A stretch of 64,000 nt of DNA from Casuarius casuarius (Eukaryota > Chordata > Aves > Casuariiformes > Casuariidae), in contig PTFA01000085.1 in the NCBI GenBank assembly GCA_003342895.1, forward strand, positions 1,258,480 through 1,322,479. Reading direction: 5' to 3'. Numbering within the stretch: position 1 is the first letter of the stretch; each line of letters opens with the position of its first letter. Positions 1 through 13,700 of the stretch are shown here, one piece after another. Below the pieces are notes generated by a model, which searched no databases, had not been told where the DNA came from, and was given only the letters and a program-made list of their open reading frames with translations. The position numbers and the translations under genes are program-made.

Positions 1-724
1 TACTCATACTCATTGTAGTTAACTTATATCAAGGTTAGTATATGCATTAAAAATGATGAGATGTCTCCAAGCGGGGCTCTTGCCTTCTACACAGGAGAGT
101 TTGTTACCTTAAAATGACTTTTCAAGAGACCTTACTATGCATCTGATCTCACCACAATGCAGCAAACTGAGCTGGGTTAGTTCAGCCTTCTCTTGTGATC
201 CAAATAGTTGTGCTCCCCCCAAGTATCCCCAGGAAGATAGGCATCCAGCGGTCCATCAAGCCTTAGAGTTGGAGGAACGGCTAACATACTATTGTTTTAT
301 TACTTCTCTGACCTGTATACATTAAAGAATGAGAAACCTTGGAAAACTACTGCCTAAGTCACTATGCATAAAAATAACGTATTATCTTGTGACATCAGTA
401 GCATTGCATAAATGCAACTAAGAGTAATACTTCAATCAAAAGATAAGAAAAGGACACAGAAGAGAGAACTGAAAGAAGAAAAAAGGTAATGTGGGGGCAT
501 TTTGAAAGATAAGAATCAACTAACGTCTAATTAAAAGCAAGGGAGAAATTCTCCAAGCAGCTCCTCTGTTGTTCCCATAAAAGAATTCAATGTTTAGGTC
601 CCCATATTTATTTGTGCACAGGAAATGGATACTTGCATATGCAGCTAGATATGCACATGTGAATATCTGGATATGTATTTTCCCATACAGATGGGCAGTT
701 TAGCCAATACATCTAAGGCAAGGA

Positions 725-880
725 TTTTGCATGTGTCCTTGAGCCCAGCATTCAATCTCTGTTCCCTATCTGCATTGTAGGGATAATATTGCCTCACAGG
801 GATTCTAAGGATAGGATAAGGATAAATAGGATTAAGTTTGAGAGGTGCTAATACATCAGAAAGCTCATAAAAATCCTGAT
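725..880 (+). repeat. MIR-type SINE remnant
   Basis: The segment follows the central and 3' part of the MIR consensus in the forward direction: a 'ccctatctgca' block, then 'gggataatattgcctcacaggg', then a degenerate 'aggat..ggattaag', then 'gctaatacat'. In MIR these correspond to the 'TCTGTAAAATGGGGATAATAATACCTACCTCA' core and the 'GGATTAAATGAG..TAATACAT' tail. The match is diverged and indels are evident, as expected for an old element. MIR is a tRNA-derived SINE mobilised by L2 and carries no protein. The alignment was done by eye against remembered consensus features. Confidence 0.6.
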
Positions 881-1577
881 AGGTTCCTAAACAATATGAT
901 CACAGCATAATGATCAGTTATCTGAGAGATACTCAATAATAATATGGGACCAGTTGGTTTAAATCAGTAATTGCAATTCACTGTTTTTTTTCATTTCCCA
1001 GTCAAACACCCGGTAAATATGATGAAAAAATGGATGATACAGCAAAGTGGAGTTCACAAAACCCCCTTTAAAACCCAGAGATTTAAGTTTACCTGACTGT
1101 ATTTCCTCACCTTTTCCTAACCCAAGTTGCCATGCTCAGCAGGGCTCAGACAAGGAAATTGTTAATCTGTGGAAAGAGCCTCTTTCGGAGGCACTGAAAA
1201 TGAGCACTATTCATTACAAAAAATCATACAGGAGTTGTATAAATATTTACTAAGCTGAAAGAACATGTTGGCCAACATTTTTCACAAATCGGTGAAAAGG
1301 AGTCCCTAATTAATGAAACCAAAGCTGTAGGGTTTTACTAGACACTTAAGACCAGTTCTGGAAGCTGAGCACAAATGCCACAGTTCAAAGACTAGAGTCT
1401 ATTAGGCCCAGCGCACTCCTGCTCTCAGCTGACTGCTTGCAAACTGTGAAGAGGATTAAGGTGGATGGGATCACTGCCAAGTTGAAGCTGTTAAATGACT
1501 GCATTACAGAAAAAGCTCCATTACTTACTGTTGTTGAATATTTTTTCTACAATTCTTGGCCACCAGAAAGATAAATA

Positions 1578-1612
1578 GGGAGGGGGGAAGTTACTTTCTG
1601 GAGGGGAGGGGG
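1578..1612 (+). other. G-rich tract with quadruplex potential
   Basis: Two G-rich halves, GGGAGGGGGG and GGGGAGGGGG, are separated by a 15-base mixed spacer. That supplies four or more runs of at least three G, so an intramolecular quadruplex with one long loop is possible on the plus strand. No gene start is recognisable nearby, so a regulatory role is not implied. Confidence 0.4.
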
Positions 1613-4600
1613 AAATAAAAGGATGCACTTACTGTACTGAAAACAGCAGGATCATAACTGCATGACCCACTGAATACAAGTAATAACTGGGGGAAAAAAA
1701 GCAATAATTAATGACCAAGTCTATGTGCATTCCATTAAGTGCAAACAGCTGTCATAAACATCTTAATTTAAAGAGGTGCTGGATGGGGAATTACAGCACT
1801 GTAAAAACCTTCTTCCTTCTGCTGCTCCACAGAACTGGAACATATCAAGGTTTTAAATTTTTAAACATAGCTTTCATGTTCTTTAGAGCACAAAAAAACC
1901 TCTCTGAAAAATCAGCTTGCAAAGAGATTCATCCAACAGCTCCTACCTTTGTCTCTGGCTGGGATGCTTCCATACACCAAAAAGAGATTGTTCTGCTTAT
2001 CACGGTTTTTAATACAACAGCTTAACTATCTCATGTAGTGGGACACTCTTCCTCATTATATCTAGAGTATATACAAATCTTCCTGATAAAATGTCACATC
2101 TCCTGCTAAATTGGGCAGACTTCAAAATCTGCCCATCTTTTTCCTACAAAACATAAGCAGTAACACCATTATCAAAATTAAATTCCGAAATATTTAGAAG
2201 TCATAAAGAAAGACCACTTCTCTTATGTTGGGTGCGGCGAGAGGAAATCTAGCAGAGGAGAGCAACTCTGTAACTATGCCGTAGCAAGATATTATCAAAG
2301 GAATAAAAGAATTTTGTGCATGCCCAAAATACATTCTCAAAATGGCAGTTCACTGTTGTCTATTCTTTGTACGCAACATTTTCAAGATGAACAGATCCTA
2401 GCACTACTGTCTCCTCTATTAAGCTAAGTCACTTTATTTGCCACACCATATTTGAACATGTGGGGTTTTTTATTGCCTCCTCTTGCCAGTAAAGAATGAC
2501 TAATAGCAGTAATTTGTAATTTCCCAGCTTTTGTGGTTACTGTTCTAAGCAGCCTTCCTTATCTTTTGAGAGTTTCATTTTGGGGAAAATTGTCTCTTAT
2601 ACAGTATTTTTTCCCATTTCGTGTCAAGTCAACACCTTCTGGGTCCTAACTATGCTGTGCGTGAGAGCACACCGACAGAGTGATTAAGACTCCTTTTGTC
2701 TTGATAACGTTGCAATAGCATAGCTACCAGACGTATTTTCTGCCTGTGTTGGTCAAGCAAAGCATGGTGGAATATAACTATTTGACTGACTTTTACACTC
2801 TGAGACTGAACCATGAAGACAGGTACCAACTACCAGAAACACTACTTACCCCTTAGAAAGGCTTTTCATTTCAAAAGCAAACAGTATATAGAGTCCTTGC
2901 CAAAAGGAACACTTAGTATTCATTTTCAGTCCCGGCATACGTGAAACCCTTCCTTTTGGATATACAACAGGTGGCCGACTTTGGCCTTTGAAGACCCTTC
3001 TCCTGATCCTCATCGCCCTTCTAAGCTGTAACGTAGCTCCTCTGCTGCTTAAACATTGGAAAACAGGCAGTACCGGTCACACGGAAACTCTGGGCCCACC
3101 TTGCTAAACTCATGCCCTCTGCATAGACTACTGAAGATAATGAGACCTGTTTTCCTGTGAAATACTGACCCTTCTTCTAAATCAATCTTAAAAGATGAAC
3201 AACTATGTATGCATTCCATTCTAATACTCCTCAATCTTCATAAAGCTCCACTACATGTAGGTAGTTTAACAAACCCTCCAACTACAACACAGGAAAACAT
3301 CTGAGTTAAATTGGTATATTAGGAAAGAATTGGAAAGTACAGAATTTAAAGAATATAAATTGATCATCACTGCATTTTCACAAATCTCTCCATTCAAGTC
3401 CAGAATGTGTTGTTTTACAGGTTTTTTTGTTTCACAAATGGTTGAATTTAAAAAAAAAGTTTTAAAATGGTTTAGTTTTCTTCATGTGTATCATTTCAAA
3501 GTATAGCAAAAGGCAAAGTTCTTACTAATGTCAAATTTGGCAAAACATCAGACCATACTCAGGCCATCAGGCCTGAGAACGCAGTGCAGAAAGGCAGAAG
3601 CAGCCTGCAGAAGTACACTGGCAGACTGTTCAGGTGGCTCTCTTACATCTGTATTTTCACATTAGATTCTCAATCATCAACAGTACCACAACCTGCTGTT
3701 CAAGTCTTGATTCAGTTGTCTCACATGTGAAACCCAAAAATTCAGGCACAGAAGACAACTGGCTTGAACTTAGTCCCTCCCACCCCTTTTCCAGGCAATG
3801 TGGATGCAATCCACATGGCAAGCTTTAACTCACGTTCAGCCTTGGCCAACGAAGACAGCATAGGCATAGCCTAGACCTAGCATTTAAGTCTGTCAGGTTT
3901 GGGATGATAACGTGTATCTGTATTTGAGACCATGAGAACCGCTATCTTTTCACAATCTCCTGAGGAAATAAAGCATAGAGTTCTAGTTACCAGAGCACAA
4001 AAGGAACAAAGTCTTAAAATGCCAGGAATATCCACCATTTCTTTGTTCGCGGTAATAAAAAAAGTAGAATTTAAGTTGTGCATTTGTTTCCATATCTCCT
4101 TGTTTTGCTCATTTGTGCAGGTGTTTTTTATAAGTAGGAAAAACTGAAATGGCAATCACTGATTTTGGAAGCAAGGAGAGAATACGGTAAAGTGGCAAGG
4201 GAGTTCTAGTCCCAAGAAACACAGGCTGCAAGCTCTGCATACACAGCTGTTTCATCTCAAAAGCAAGTTGCCAGCGTATTCCAGGAACAACACGCAGTTT
4301 GTTCCTCCTCCTTCCTTTCAGTTTCAAGAACATAATGCAAACTAATCAAATGTACTGCATCATTCTGAGACAGAACCAGGGAGAGCGTAGGATGAGAGAT
4401 GGGACTAAACCTGGACTGGACCTCAGTAGTGACCTGTAACTTCATAGCTCAACTAGCTCTAAGTGCAAAATGCCAGGTTTCATAGCCTGCCAAGGCTATT
4501 GCCAAGCTACTCATTTTGAGCACTCCCCAGATTTCTGCTGAGATGCATCACTGGAACACTTCCCAGCAGTCCTCTTACCTGGGCTTCCAGGTTTGACAGC

Positions 4601-7072
4601 CTGAAAAAGGTAAAATCACCATCTGGTCTTTTCATTCTAAAACACTTCAAAATGAGTAAAGAAACCCAAGAATGTTTTAAGTGTGGCATTCAACGAGTTA
4701 TACTGAATGTGTGTTGTCATTCTCAGAGCAATGAGACAAAATATTCTATTGGCGTGAAACCTATAGGCTAAGGGAAAATGAAGCAATTTCTTTCTCCAAA
4801 AATGTTTCAAATATCGAGAGATACAATAACTTGCACCTAGCCTCATCCTGAAAGTATTAATTTGACTCCTGATACCTTTTCCAAAATACATCCAATATCT
4901 TTTTCCAAGCAGGAAAACGTCTGTGCCACCTCTGTCTTCTACTAGGATTTCTTTCCTTAGAACCATTCAACAGCAACACCTTGCCTGATAGTACTTTTGT
5001 ATCGATAATTTTTAAGAGTTGTTTCTTGCTAGTTCTTCTTGTTCAGATGAGCTTGTATCAGTTGCTTAGCATCGGGATAAAATAGGGAGTAATGATGTAT
5101 TCCTGTACCCAGCTCTCTAAACGAAGAAAAAGATTGGAGCTTTTTAATAAACCAGGTTTCAATTTCCTCTTCTTGTTCCACCCCATCTTCTAATAATGTA
5201 TGATTTTCATAATATCCATTTGGTATTTTTCTCTATGAGCAATGAAAAGCATACAGACCCTCAGCATCACTGAAAAAGACTGAACATAACAATGCCCCTA
5301 CTTTAGAGAATAGTCACTTTCAGCATAGAGCATAACCGCAGGAATCCATTAGCTACTATCCTATTCCATGCTAACATTCATACTTGCTTAGTTAGAGCAA
5401 ACACTGCAGAACATGATAAAACAATCAGACTTTATTTACTATTACTTAACTGCTTTTTTTTTTTTGCATCAAATTCTTTTTCTCACTTTTTAAGATGTCA
5501 AAGGTAAGGAAATTTTGACCAACATTTGACAAAAATCAAACATAAAGTAGAAAACACTCTCTTAAAAGTTTCATCTAATTCGCTATGCATTCTCTACCAA
5601 CGCTAATTCATCTGCTTTAATGCCACCATATTAGCACTACTGCACTAAAATGCAATCCGTGTGACCACCTAAATGATGCTGCTTGGCAAAACAACTGCAT
5701 AGAAACACAATGGAAACTGCCTCTACACAAAGGCTGCGTCAGAACGTCTCAGTAGGAGTGTTAATACAGTCTGTGTTACAAAGAGAGTCTAAATATTTCA
5801 TCTGTTTACAAATTTCCCATCAGTTGTAATACCCCATTTGGGATGCATTGAGAACTAATGTAATTCAGTTCACTTGCATTACTGGCAGAGCAGAAACCAA
5901 TGACCTTTCCATTAAATATTAAAATGCTAATTATCCTAAAGGGAAAACTTAATGATATTAAGTGTTATCTTTTTAGCCATGCAAAGAGACTTAATGGAAA
6001 GATATGCACATGATGCTTTTGTTTGAAAGACTGGAGAGAGGAAGGGATACTGCCTGGTAAGATAAGAACCTTGACTATACTTCACACTTGCCCAATTCAA
6101 CATGTCTCATGAAAACCCCAGTGTAGACAAGAACAGCCAGGATTATCATTATTGGAGTTCATTGGTTTCAAAAAAGGTAATCTTAATCACGACACATTGT
6201 ACTTTCCTTGCTTACACATTCTGGTTTGCACAGGAAAGTTATGACCAGTTACTGGCCAAGTACAAACAAGGCCTCACGCTTCTTGCATGCCTGAAATTTA
6301 ATGTGAGTTCATTCAAGCTTGGAAAAATAGACAATGGTTAGTATTCTTCAATAATATCCCCAATGACCACAACTCTAGCTCAAAATTCGTGCCTCAAATG
6401 GACATGAATTCATAAACAGAGATGGATCTCTTTTCTCTAGACTTTAGTAAAGGAATTAAACAAAAACAAGATGCAAGAAGATGTACTTAGTTTAATTAAC
6501 AGCCAGCATTCTGTATTAAAAAAAAATACATATTTTGAGGTGCCATCATACATTGGTTTTGTACTATACAGTAAAGAATATTAAATGAACGGCACATCAG
6601 GAAGTTAACAATATCTGGTTGCCCAGGTACAAACAATGCTCCTTCTCGACATCAGTGAACTGATGAAGATTTTTAGCCCTAAGTGAAATACATAAAAATA
6701 GCATGTTTGTTGGTTAGCAAAATACATTTTGTTGATACAGTTGGAGGGAAATTAAAAAGGAAATCATCTTTGTTGTTTATGGGATCCAAAATGGTCTGAA
6801 GTGTTTGGTCCTTCTGTCATATTAAGGATTCCATGGAAGTAAGTGAATCCCATATACTTCCTGAAAAAATCTCTGCCTATTGTTCCTAAGGGTAATCAAG
6901 AAAAAAAGGAATACTCCAAAAAACATATTAAAGGGTAAGTGGCAATAGTCATTTATATAAAGCCCTAATGCTCAAAGTTAGACCCCTCAAGCAGCCTTGA
7001 AAATATCAAAGACCCATTAGATCTTGCTAAGCTGTAAAACACATTCCAAGGAAGTTATCTTTTCCCTCTCAG

Positions 7073-7235
7073 CTCATCCTCACGCAGATCAATTCCTGAC
7101 AGACCCTGAGAGATTGCTTCAGGATAGGCAAAAAGATGCGTTGCATAAAACTCTGGGGATACTAGAGTCCCTCTGCAGCAAGCGGAGCTCTAACTCCCCA
7201 CTGACTGCTCGCAGGAAAAAATTTCTAAGTGCTTG
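7073..7235 (+). CDS. Candidate internal coding exon, product unknown
   Basis: A strong acceptor (polypyrimidine 'ttatcttttccctctcag') ends at 7072 and a donor 'TTG|GTAAGC' follows 7235. The 163-nt segment is open in one frame throughout: about 53 whole codons with one base borrowed upstream and two bases left over. The product is hydrophilic, containing 'DPERLLQDRQKDALHKTLG' (helix-like, charged) and then a basic stretch around 'TARRKKFL'. I do not recognise the family. A 54-codon open frame between two good splice sites is unusual but not decisive: by rough estimate about one segment in ten of this length would be open by chance in some frame. No partner exons were found within a few kb, so this is either an exon of a long-intron gene or a chance exon. 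Confidence 0.25.
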
Positions 7236-7260
7236 GTAAGCAAGAGGTTAACAGCCTATA

Positions 7261-7288
7261 AGAAAAAAAAAAGAAAAGAAAAGAAAAA
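7261..7288. repeat. A-rich simple repeat, (AAAAG)n-like
   Basis: A run of ten A bases is followed by two AAAAG-type units and five more A. It begins 25 bases after the candidate donor site at 7236. It could be the tail of a decayed retroposon, but no body is recognisable upstream. Confidence 0.85.
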
Positions 7289-7745
7289 CACCTCTAACAC
7301 AAAAATGTTATTTCAATTGTATTACATTAGGAGCCCTGAGGGTCATGGGGTAGATAATCAAAAAGGACAAGGAGGAAATTAAAAAAGGGAAGAAGGCAAT
7401 CAAAAAGGGCATTTAGAAGGACCCATAATCCTCCATAGGAAGAATACTAATTATACTACTGCATCATCTTATAATTAACCCTGATCTAAAGTCTTTTTTT
7501 TTTTCTGTAATAACTTTCACATGTACAATGATTTGATTGCTAATTCTTGCCAGTACTTCTTGAACTGCTATTTTAGTTTTGGTAGCTACTTTCTACATAG
7601 CAGTTTAACTCTCATTTCTGAAGAAGTAAGACAAAATATTTAGTTATTTGAATTGTTTTGTCACCTGCCATTCTGATTAGCATGCTGGTTTCCTTCTAGT
7701 CTGTCAGTGGTGGGTACTACGCTTACTCTTCTCCTTTCCCCAAAA

Positions 7746-7777
7746 GTCTTTAGGAGTGAAAGCCTTTAGGAGTGAAA
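7746..7777. repeat. 16-bp tandem duplication
   Basis: Two adjacent copies of a 16-base unit (g[t/c]ctttaggagtgaaa) differ at one position. This looks like a local replication-slippage duplication. Confidence 0.9.
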
Positions 7778-10700
7778 TTAAACTCCCAAATAAATCAGTG
7801 TGTTGTGCCCATTTTAGCAGTCAGTCTTGGCCATAGGTCTTTATAATGACTTCCATCTGTATTTCATATTTTGTTTAATAAGTGTGGGATATTACTGTAG
7901 CTAGCACACTGAATTCTCAACATACTTTCCTTCCATAGCAGACCCCTGCTTGGACTCACCTACATTCTTGGCAACTGGGCACACATTGCTATGATATTTC
8001 TAATGACTTACAAACAAGTCTGAGCTTTTGTCAAGCTGTAGAAAATAAGTAAGCCCCAGGAGAAGGGGCTTTCTCTTGGATGAAGGCTACTCATTTATGA
8101 ATGAAGTAAAAATTCCCAAACTAACCTGAGAGTTGACACATACAATGATTTCACAAGAAAATCTGGCAGGAAAAATTTATAAAAAGGAACTCTACAAGCA
8201 ATCTAGTGGAATAAAAGGGACATAAAAAGGTCCATAAGTAATCCTGTCTGAAGTCTGTCTTCAAAGGAAGGCATCTACAGACCTGACATCAGTTTTTTTT
8301 CATCTTCTGGATTCATTCTAGCCATACACACACTCTGCAGTTATGAAAGCAGACCTGCTCCCTTGTTAGGTTCAGATGTATAAATAAGCATGCAACAGCA
8401 AAAATTACTTTCTACCTGAGTTATTAGTATGATATCAAGTTATCCTTTTGTTTTCTATACTCTTTTCATGTATCCGTAAAAGACCTTGTTCATTAGTTCT
8501 TCATGGTCGGTAGATTCTCAGATAATTAATGTTTGCAGGGCATTATTCCCAAATCGGGACTAATCCATGGATTGTCCTCTCTAAGGCTTCATCTGGAGTA
8601 CGTTTGGTGGCAGGAAGCACATTTAAAAAAATATTTTAACAATCACATTAATTCAGAAAGATAGGGCCTGAGGGTTTTTGCCTATATGGTAAGGGAAGCA
8701 TCAGCCTCACAGAGCTCTGGAGAGCCAGCACGCAGTGGTCAGCAGCACGCACTCCCTGGACAAACACGTCACTCCTCCACAGGCTCCAGCAAAAACCACA
8801 AAAAGCAATCTATGCGATTGATGCTACTTTCCCTCCAACTGACCAATGTATTAGTGCCACAGCAAGAATCTAACCCTGGTTAAATGGCAAAACCTGATCT
8901 TTCCTTCTTAAGAGTAGGCTTTAGTCCTGCATTAAGTAACTTTGTCTAGGCATAGTAACATTTTGCAAAGAGCAAATGCCAGGATTTCTTCTTGTATCAG
9001 TTAAGACATTTGAGTAAGAATTTGGGAAAGAGGAAATCTGCTTGCACAGAAAATAAGGGAAAATAGAACACCCCAAAATATGAGTAGCCCTGCCCAAAAA
9101 TCTCAACCCATTATTGTTCCTTCTGGAACTCAATCTTAATCTAACTGCGCATTCTCAATCAATATTTAACAACATAAAAGCCACATCACCCTGAGGCATT
9201 CAGTATTCTCATACTCCTAATATTTCTGTTGTGATAATATTTAATATAGCCACTAGATCATTTGAGCTGATGGTTACACTCCTCAGATATTACTTCTTAA
9301 ACCTGAAGCCAGTTTAAGCTTCTGTTGAAATCTGCACCATTAGGAGGCTGGAACTGGAGGTATGAAATTACAGAGTAATTATTATTTAAGGTATCACTTT
9401 ATCTTATTCAGAAACACTGACTGCTGCTGGAGTGGTTTGGTCATAGGAAATTGCCACATTTGTTTCTTCTTTTTGCCTGTTATCTTAAAAGGCAGACAAG
9501 CAGTGAAATGAAGCATAGCATCATCTCATTAATGACCTGCCATTCTTATCATCTTCCTCTTTTCATAATACAACAAACAATTAAGAGCAAACATAGTAAA
9601 CAACTAATATTCTGCAACATAAAGAAAAAGCAAAATTTGCCATCTCATAAATGAACTTTAGGTCACCTTTGAATGTTGAGCAAGCATGCCCTACTATGCC
9701 TACCCAACCTGTGTGCTCACAGCATACAACTAATGATGTTGAAAGTTTTCCTTATTGAAAGTTGAACAGTGACACTACCACTTTGCATCGCACTCTTAGC
9801 CTGGACAACTCAAGGTAGTGCCTGCTTAAGCAGATGCATACTCTGCAATCAGAATACAAGTATCAGGGAATCTTTTGTGTCTACAGCTAAACAGAGCCCT
9901 CTTATTACATTGCCAGAAGCCTGACATTGAAATATTTTGCTGTGACTGGTATAACACAGTAGCATACTGACACCAAATCAAGATGATTTCACCTGCTTTG
10001 ACCTATTGCATTTATGAATGTAACATGAAGATCTGGAAAAGGCAGTAGCCACCAACAGAAAATACCTCCTATTTATTTTTTCATCACAGCTCTCAAAAAA
10101 AATAGCTTCATCACAATGATTAGGTATCAGTTCCAGCTGGAGAATTTGAAAAATCAAAATACATTTGGATAATAACTAGAAAGTAACCATGTTAGAACCC
10201 CAATTTGGAAACCCTTTTCTGCTTCTAATAATGCCCCGAGAACCACGCACTGTGGAAGTCATATTACATGTCCAGGCAGCGTGGTGGGAAGACCACATAC
10301 TGACAGCTTTCCAGATACTGTGGCAGCTCCCTGGTGGTTTTTTTGCAGCCTTCAGCACTTACTGAATGCTGATGGCAGCTTGGACCAGAGTCTTTATTCA
10401 TTTGTTAAATAAGCAGGCTACCAACTTCTACCTGTGCAGCACAAAATGGAGGCTGTGATTTTAATGCTTCTAATTCAAATAAAACTGAACAGAATACGGA
10501 TAGAACATTTATACAACTTTTCTCCTCACTGAATACTAAAAACAATTTGCAAACAGCAGAGGTATTATCCCAAAGAATAAAAGAAACCTGCAAAAATCTA
10601 ATTAAAAATGTAAGGCAACCTAAGCATAAGTTCGTTGTAGCTCCCCCTGATTTGCTATCGGCTATCTCAGCAGACACGTCACTGAGGCGAGTTTGGGTTT

Positions 10701-13700
10701 GGGGGCATCTCCATCTCATATTGGCAATATTTTGAATTCAGACATAGGCTTACATATATATGTACAGCGAAATTCAATGATAATGTTGCAATTCTAATCA
10801 CTGCGAGCTATAAACAAGTGAGATTCGTCTACATCTCTTTGGGTAAGAAAAAAAAGAAGAAGAATTTCAGCCACTGACTCTCCAATATGCAAATTAGACC
10901 TGCATGAACTACTCATAGAGAATAATCTTTGTGACAAATTTCACCCTTTTTCCTGGTAATGAATAAGCTTTGGCTTTCACGAATTCACTTGTGATTTAAA
11001 AGAACTTGACCTTTTCAGAGGAAAAAGTAAATTAGGAAACCATTGCCACTGCACAGTCAGGATTCAGTATCAGCGATCGCAGCTGTGTGACTGGTTATTT
11101 AATCGCGAGGGACTGCTTCTGTTCCCTGACTGGTTAAATGTATATCTGTAACTGAGTTATGATGATATTCACCAGCTGGATTACAGACTTTTAAAAAAAT
11201 GTTGAAAATTAATTGCTGAAAAAGACCAAGGCCATTTTAATACACATTGGAGTCATATTTAAAATGAATGTAGATGGGTGCATAATCTCATGTATTCAGG
11301 AGATAGCTAAGCTAGTCAATCTTAACCATTTGCCTGGCCAAATTCTGGCTTTGGGCAGTGTGGTGTTTGTCTCACCTGGAGATTATTTCATAATTTGGGA
11401 GTGAGACTTAACACCTATTAGGCTGCTTGTAAAATGCACTACACGTTTTCCACATTTCAGTCCCACCCAATCAACTCTGCTTGTCAGACCCAAGCAGCTC
11501 CTGCATTCACCAGCAAAGAGAAAGGCAAAGTGAAATACAGGCTGTGCAAGTGCCTAAAAAGCAATGTAGGGACCAGGCATTAAGGCAGTGTGAAACAAAA
11601 GCTGTTAAACTAGAAAGTATGCTCTTTTTATTCACAGACAAGAGCCTTGTGTCTGTTTACAGCAGTTTACAGTATTTAGCAAGGTAGGGACACTGTAAAA
11701 ATCTCACCTGAATCCTTTAAACTATTACTATCAGTAATAAGTATACAAATTTTGAAAATCCCATTCCAGGATTTGTGTCAAGTGGTTTTAAAACCATAGA
11801 GATAAGACATTATCCCTGTGAAGGACTTAAAATTGGAAGTGCTTAAATTTCTATAATACAAGAGGCAAGCTTGGAGTTAGAGATATCCTTAAAGTTTGTA
11901 GCAGACAGGAAACCTATTTGAGCTAGGTATGGAATCAAGGTTTCCTAATTGCGTTCTGTAACTTTCTCTTCACCAACTTCTTAATTACTCACCTAAAATT
12001 ACTCACCTGTTGAAAAAAGTATTGACAAAAAAATCAAAAAGCAAAAGCTCCATTTTTTTAAAATACTATGAAAAAATCATTTAGTTTGAATAGTCTACTG
12101 CACTGATCTCTCTTGCACTGCCTGATGGTACTGAGACAGGCTCTGTTATTTCTGTCTTATCAAATCTTTAAAGTAAGTGAAAGATTAATTTAACATGCCA
12201 GGAACACAGCCCCCCCAAGAGGCAGAATGAGAGAAGTTAAACATCTCTGCCCCTGGAGCTTCAATACAAACACAAAAACTCAAGTTTGGCCAGTTTCTCA
12301 CAAATTGGCTTCACTAGACAGACCACATACCAAATCATCCTGCAGGACTTTTCCTAATCTATTTGGTATCCTATATGGTTAAGTATGCAAGAGGAATCCC
12401 ACCCTGATACAGTTCTTCACTTGCAGAGTCTGTGCTGTCTCTTCAGGTGCCTAATCCCAAATCATCCTCAATGCATCACCTAACTCTGTTAAAAGCATCC
12501 ATGAGATTGGATTTACAATGTCTATAATCGGCAAGAGTTTTTACCCGTGTCCTTTCTGCTTTAAAGCACTCATTTCAAAATAATTTCCCCAAATAGATAT
12601 AATTACAAGCTTTATGGCATGTGCTGTTGTCCAGTTCATGGGATTTTCACATATTTGGGTGAACAGAAACTCTCATTTTCAGTCCAAGATCTCCGTGTGA
12701 CTGCCTTCTTTCAGTGATTTTTTCCTTTAGGTTACACTGTACTGACATGAGCTATGTTTTTTCTGCGGGTAGGTGTAATTTATTCTTGACTATTCATTGA
12801 TCATTCAGTCAAAATACAGATCTGAAAGTGAAACTCTGTCTGAGAAGAAAGGTTAAGATGGAAAAGAAAAAATCAACTGCTGTTCCCACAGGCTCTTTTG
12901 GGGTAGGGAAACTCTTGAGTTCATGTAAGTGCTCCATTCTGGAGAGTCTATTTTTCAGACTACCATCAGGCTTCCAAACAAGGGTCACTAAACTCTCAGT
13001 AATGCTAAATGCTTAGCTTCCCAGTGGAGGATGGAAAGCACAACACCACACAAACTACACATTTAAAAGAAAAAAAATCACCTCATGCAAAAGTACATTA
13101 ATCAAGGAAAACAGCTTCAGGGGCATGTGAAGTGAAAACTGATACGGTACATGAACTTGGTTCATTTAAAATGCAAAACTCACTCACTCAAGGCTTACAG
13201 TTTTGTCCGGAAAAGCCATTCACATTGCTTGACGCGAACCAGAGCCTGAGAAATCATTAAAGGCACCAGTAACAATGCTGTTAGGCTTTGTCGAACACAG
13301 CACAGCCTCTGTGAAATGGTTCCCTTTGAGCGAACAGAGGTAAATGACAGCAATTGCTCTGTTAGACTGAAGGCCAGAAATAAAGGCTTTTACAGTTATG
13401 CAGAGTAAAAGTCAAAACCATGGCAGGAAAACTCAATTTTAGTAAACAGACTGTAATGAAATAATGCAGGTGGTTCTGCTAGCCAGAAGCTTGCTGAGGC
13501 CTTTGAAATGGTAATGCCCTTCACTGTACAGGGGAAAGTTAGTAAATCAAGAATCTTGGTGCACCAAAAATATTACATTCTTTGAAAAGACATACCTATT
13601 TCCCCAAAACAGCTCTATTTTCAAGTTAGCTCCACTACCTCCCTTCAGCCTCATTGTCCGTACTCTCTCCTGCTTCTACGTTATAAGGCTACTCACGACG

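Larger units (their letters stand above)
1..7072. other. Non-coding stretch (intronic or intergenic)
   Basis: No convincing coding region is visible. The open frames here (60-109 codons, both strands) lack recognisable domains and overlap one another. The stretch holds one MIR remnant (725-880), a G-rich tract (1578-1612), a 19-bp near-palindrome (3798-3816) and a T12 run (5454-5465). Two microexon-like segments, at 4579-4600 (-) and 5495-5503 (+), are treated as findings. Otherwise I see ordinary AT-rich unique sequence. Confidence 0.7.

Noticed and set aside
5941..6054. Exon-like segment from 'gttatctttttag' to 'CCTG|GTAAGA'
   Set aside because: All three frames contain a stop; the best one is broken by a TGA after 15 codons.
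8830..8880. MIR-like match on the minus strand ('gggttagattcttgctgtggcact')
   Set aside because: Only about 25 bases resemble the consensus and the flanks do not continue the element.
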